Origin: Solobacterium sp.
Lineage (GTDB): Bacteria; Bacillota_I; Bacilli_A; Erysipelotrichales; Erysipelotrichaceae
DNA: 33,332 bases
Assembly: GCA_017510405.1 (NCBI GenBank)
Contig: JAFWNG010000046.1
Span: 1-33,332 of the forward strand
Direction of reading: 5' to 3'
This document shows positions 32,697 through 33,332 of this stretch, piece by piece. Every line of letters starts with the position of its first letter. The first letter of the stretch is position 1. Both the position numbers and the translations under genes were made by a program. The notes beneath the pieces are model-generated. The model was not told the origin of the DNA and searched no databases. It saw nothing but the letters and a program-made list of their open reading frames with translations.

Positions 32697-33332
32697 ATGG
32701 CAGAGAAAGCTACATATAAATTCGATATCAAAGGCATTGACTGTGCCAACTGCGCCGCCAAGCTGGAGACGAAGATCAAAGAGATCGCCGGCATTTCCAA
32801 TGTGGTTCTGAACTATATGAACGAGACGCTGGTATATGACTGTGACCAGGACCGTGCAAAAGAAATGGAAGAAGCGGTCCGCGCAGTGGCTGCGAAGGAA
32901 GAACCGGAGTCAGTGATCACTGCAAAAGGCCATTCCCATCACCGCCATGAACATCATCATGACCACGAAGAACATGATCATTGTGACTGTCATTGTGAGG
33001 AACATGAGGAAGAGACAGCTACGTATAAGTTCGACATCAAAGGTCTCGACTGTGCCAACTGCGCTGCCAAACTGGAAGCGAAGATCAAAGAGATCGCCGG
33101 CATTTCCAATGTGGTTCTGAACTATATGAATGAGACACTGGTGTATGACTGTGACCATGACCGTGCGAAAGAGCTGGAAGAAGCAGTCCGTGCACTTGCT
33201 GCGAAGGAAGAACCGGAAGCCGTGATCACTGCGAAGGGGCATTCACATCACCACCATGAACATCATCATGACCACGAAGAACATGATCATTGTGACTGTC
33301 ATTGTGAGGAACATGAGGAAGAGACAGCTACG
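32697..33332 (+). CDS. Heavy-metal protein with tandem HMA and His-rich units (N-terminal part, probably P-type ATPase)
   Basis: The frame is open from the ATG to the window end (212 codons); the C-terminus is missing. Each 103-residue unit has a heavy-metal-associated domain with GIDCANCAAKLE or GLDCANCAAKLE (the metal-binding CxxC) and a His/Asp/Glu-rich linker (HEHHHDHEEHDHCDCHCEEHE). Two full units are seen and a third starts at 33327. GxDCANCAAK is the form common at the N-terminus of Zn/Cd/Pb exporters of the CadA/ZntA type, so this is most likely the start of such an ATPase; a stand-alone metal-storage protein is the alternative. TGAGGA precedes the ATG. An ArsR-type operator in the promoter predicts metal induction. 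Confidence 0.85.
   Translation, partial: MAEKATYKFDIKGIDCANCAAKLETKIKEIAGISNVVLNYMNETLVYDCDQDRAKEMEEAVRAVAAKEEPESVITAKGHSHHRHEHHHDHEEHDHCDCHCEEHEEETATYKFDIKGLDCANCAAKLEAKIKEIAGISNVVLNYMNETLVYDCDHDRAKELEEAVRALAAKEEPEAVITAKGHSHHHHEHHHDHEEHDHCDCHCEEHEEETAT
32709..33332 (+). repeat. 309-bp tandem coding repeat
   Basis: Units begin at 32709, 33018 and 33327 (exactly 309 bp apart). The last 75 or so bases of each unit (His-rich linker) are identical and the HMA part differs by scattered, mainly third-position changes, so the duplication is recent. Confidence 0.93.

Noticed and set aside
32910-33242. 110-codon minus-strand frame rich in Met and Phe
   Set aside because: Complement of the His-rich linkers of the metal-binding gene; not a plausible membrane protein gene.

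Overview
The window looks like chromosome from a low-to-mid-GC Bacillota (Firmicutes), most likely an anaerobic gut member of the Erysipelotrichaceae or a close relative. The evidence is an RNA polymerase delta subunit (rpoE), an LTA-synthase-type enzyme, PTS sugar uptake with a 6-phospho-beta-glucosidase, an ECF transporter S component, OhrR, AsnA, an iron-sulfur L-serine dehydratase, clear Shine-Dalgarno sites and short hairpin-plus-U terminators. The family-level assignment is an inference from gene content.

Left part (1-7540): the start of an ECF transporter S component (minus strand, cut by the window edge) faces a Gfo/Idh/MocA oxidoreductase. A carbohydrate block follows: an 87-residue protein of unknown function behind a promoter with a cre box, a GH1 6-phospho-beta-glucosidase, a divergent RpiR/MurR regulator, and a PTS EIIC - small membrane protein - cytoplasmic sulfatase operon. 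Together they could import and degrade a (possibly sulfated) beta-linked disaccharide; no EIIA or EIIB is in the window.

Middle (7541-12600): two zinc-ribbon membrane proteins, the second with signs of a recent premature stop, then a small CRISPR array with no cas genes in the window. The array is transcribed leftward (minus strand); its leader lies on the right and contains a 15-bp direct repeat. To the right is a minus-strand LysR regulator - oxidoreductase pair, divergent from an alpha/beta hydrolase.

Right-middle (12600-23230): housekeeping and envelope genes. These are two GNAT acetyltransferases, a multi-pass membrane protein coupled to a small ppGpp-hydrolase-like HD protein, YdcF, rpoE, a stand-alone VirD4/TraG-like ATPase, an LTA-synthase-like phosphoglycerol transferase, a short unknown protein, a DUF1700/DUF4097 protein and AsnA.

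Right (23230-33332): an OhrR-boxed operon encodes a thioredoxin-reductase-like flavoprotein without the NADPH motifs, OhrR itself, and a Mn-type CDF exporter. Then come L-serine dehydratase, a LOG-family protein, a HisJ-type PHP phosphatase, a 1241-residue membrane-anchored surface protein with a Pro/Thr stalk, and the start of a heavy-metal protein (probably a P-type ATPase). This last gene has near-identical 309-bp tandem HMA plus His-rich units behind an ArsR-type operator.

The most notable signals are the cas-less array with its leader structure, the OhrR/flavoprotein operon, three minus-strand genes with TATAAT exactly 7 nt before an ATG (leaderless mRNA candidates), and the tandemly amplified metal-binding domains.
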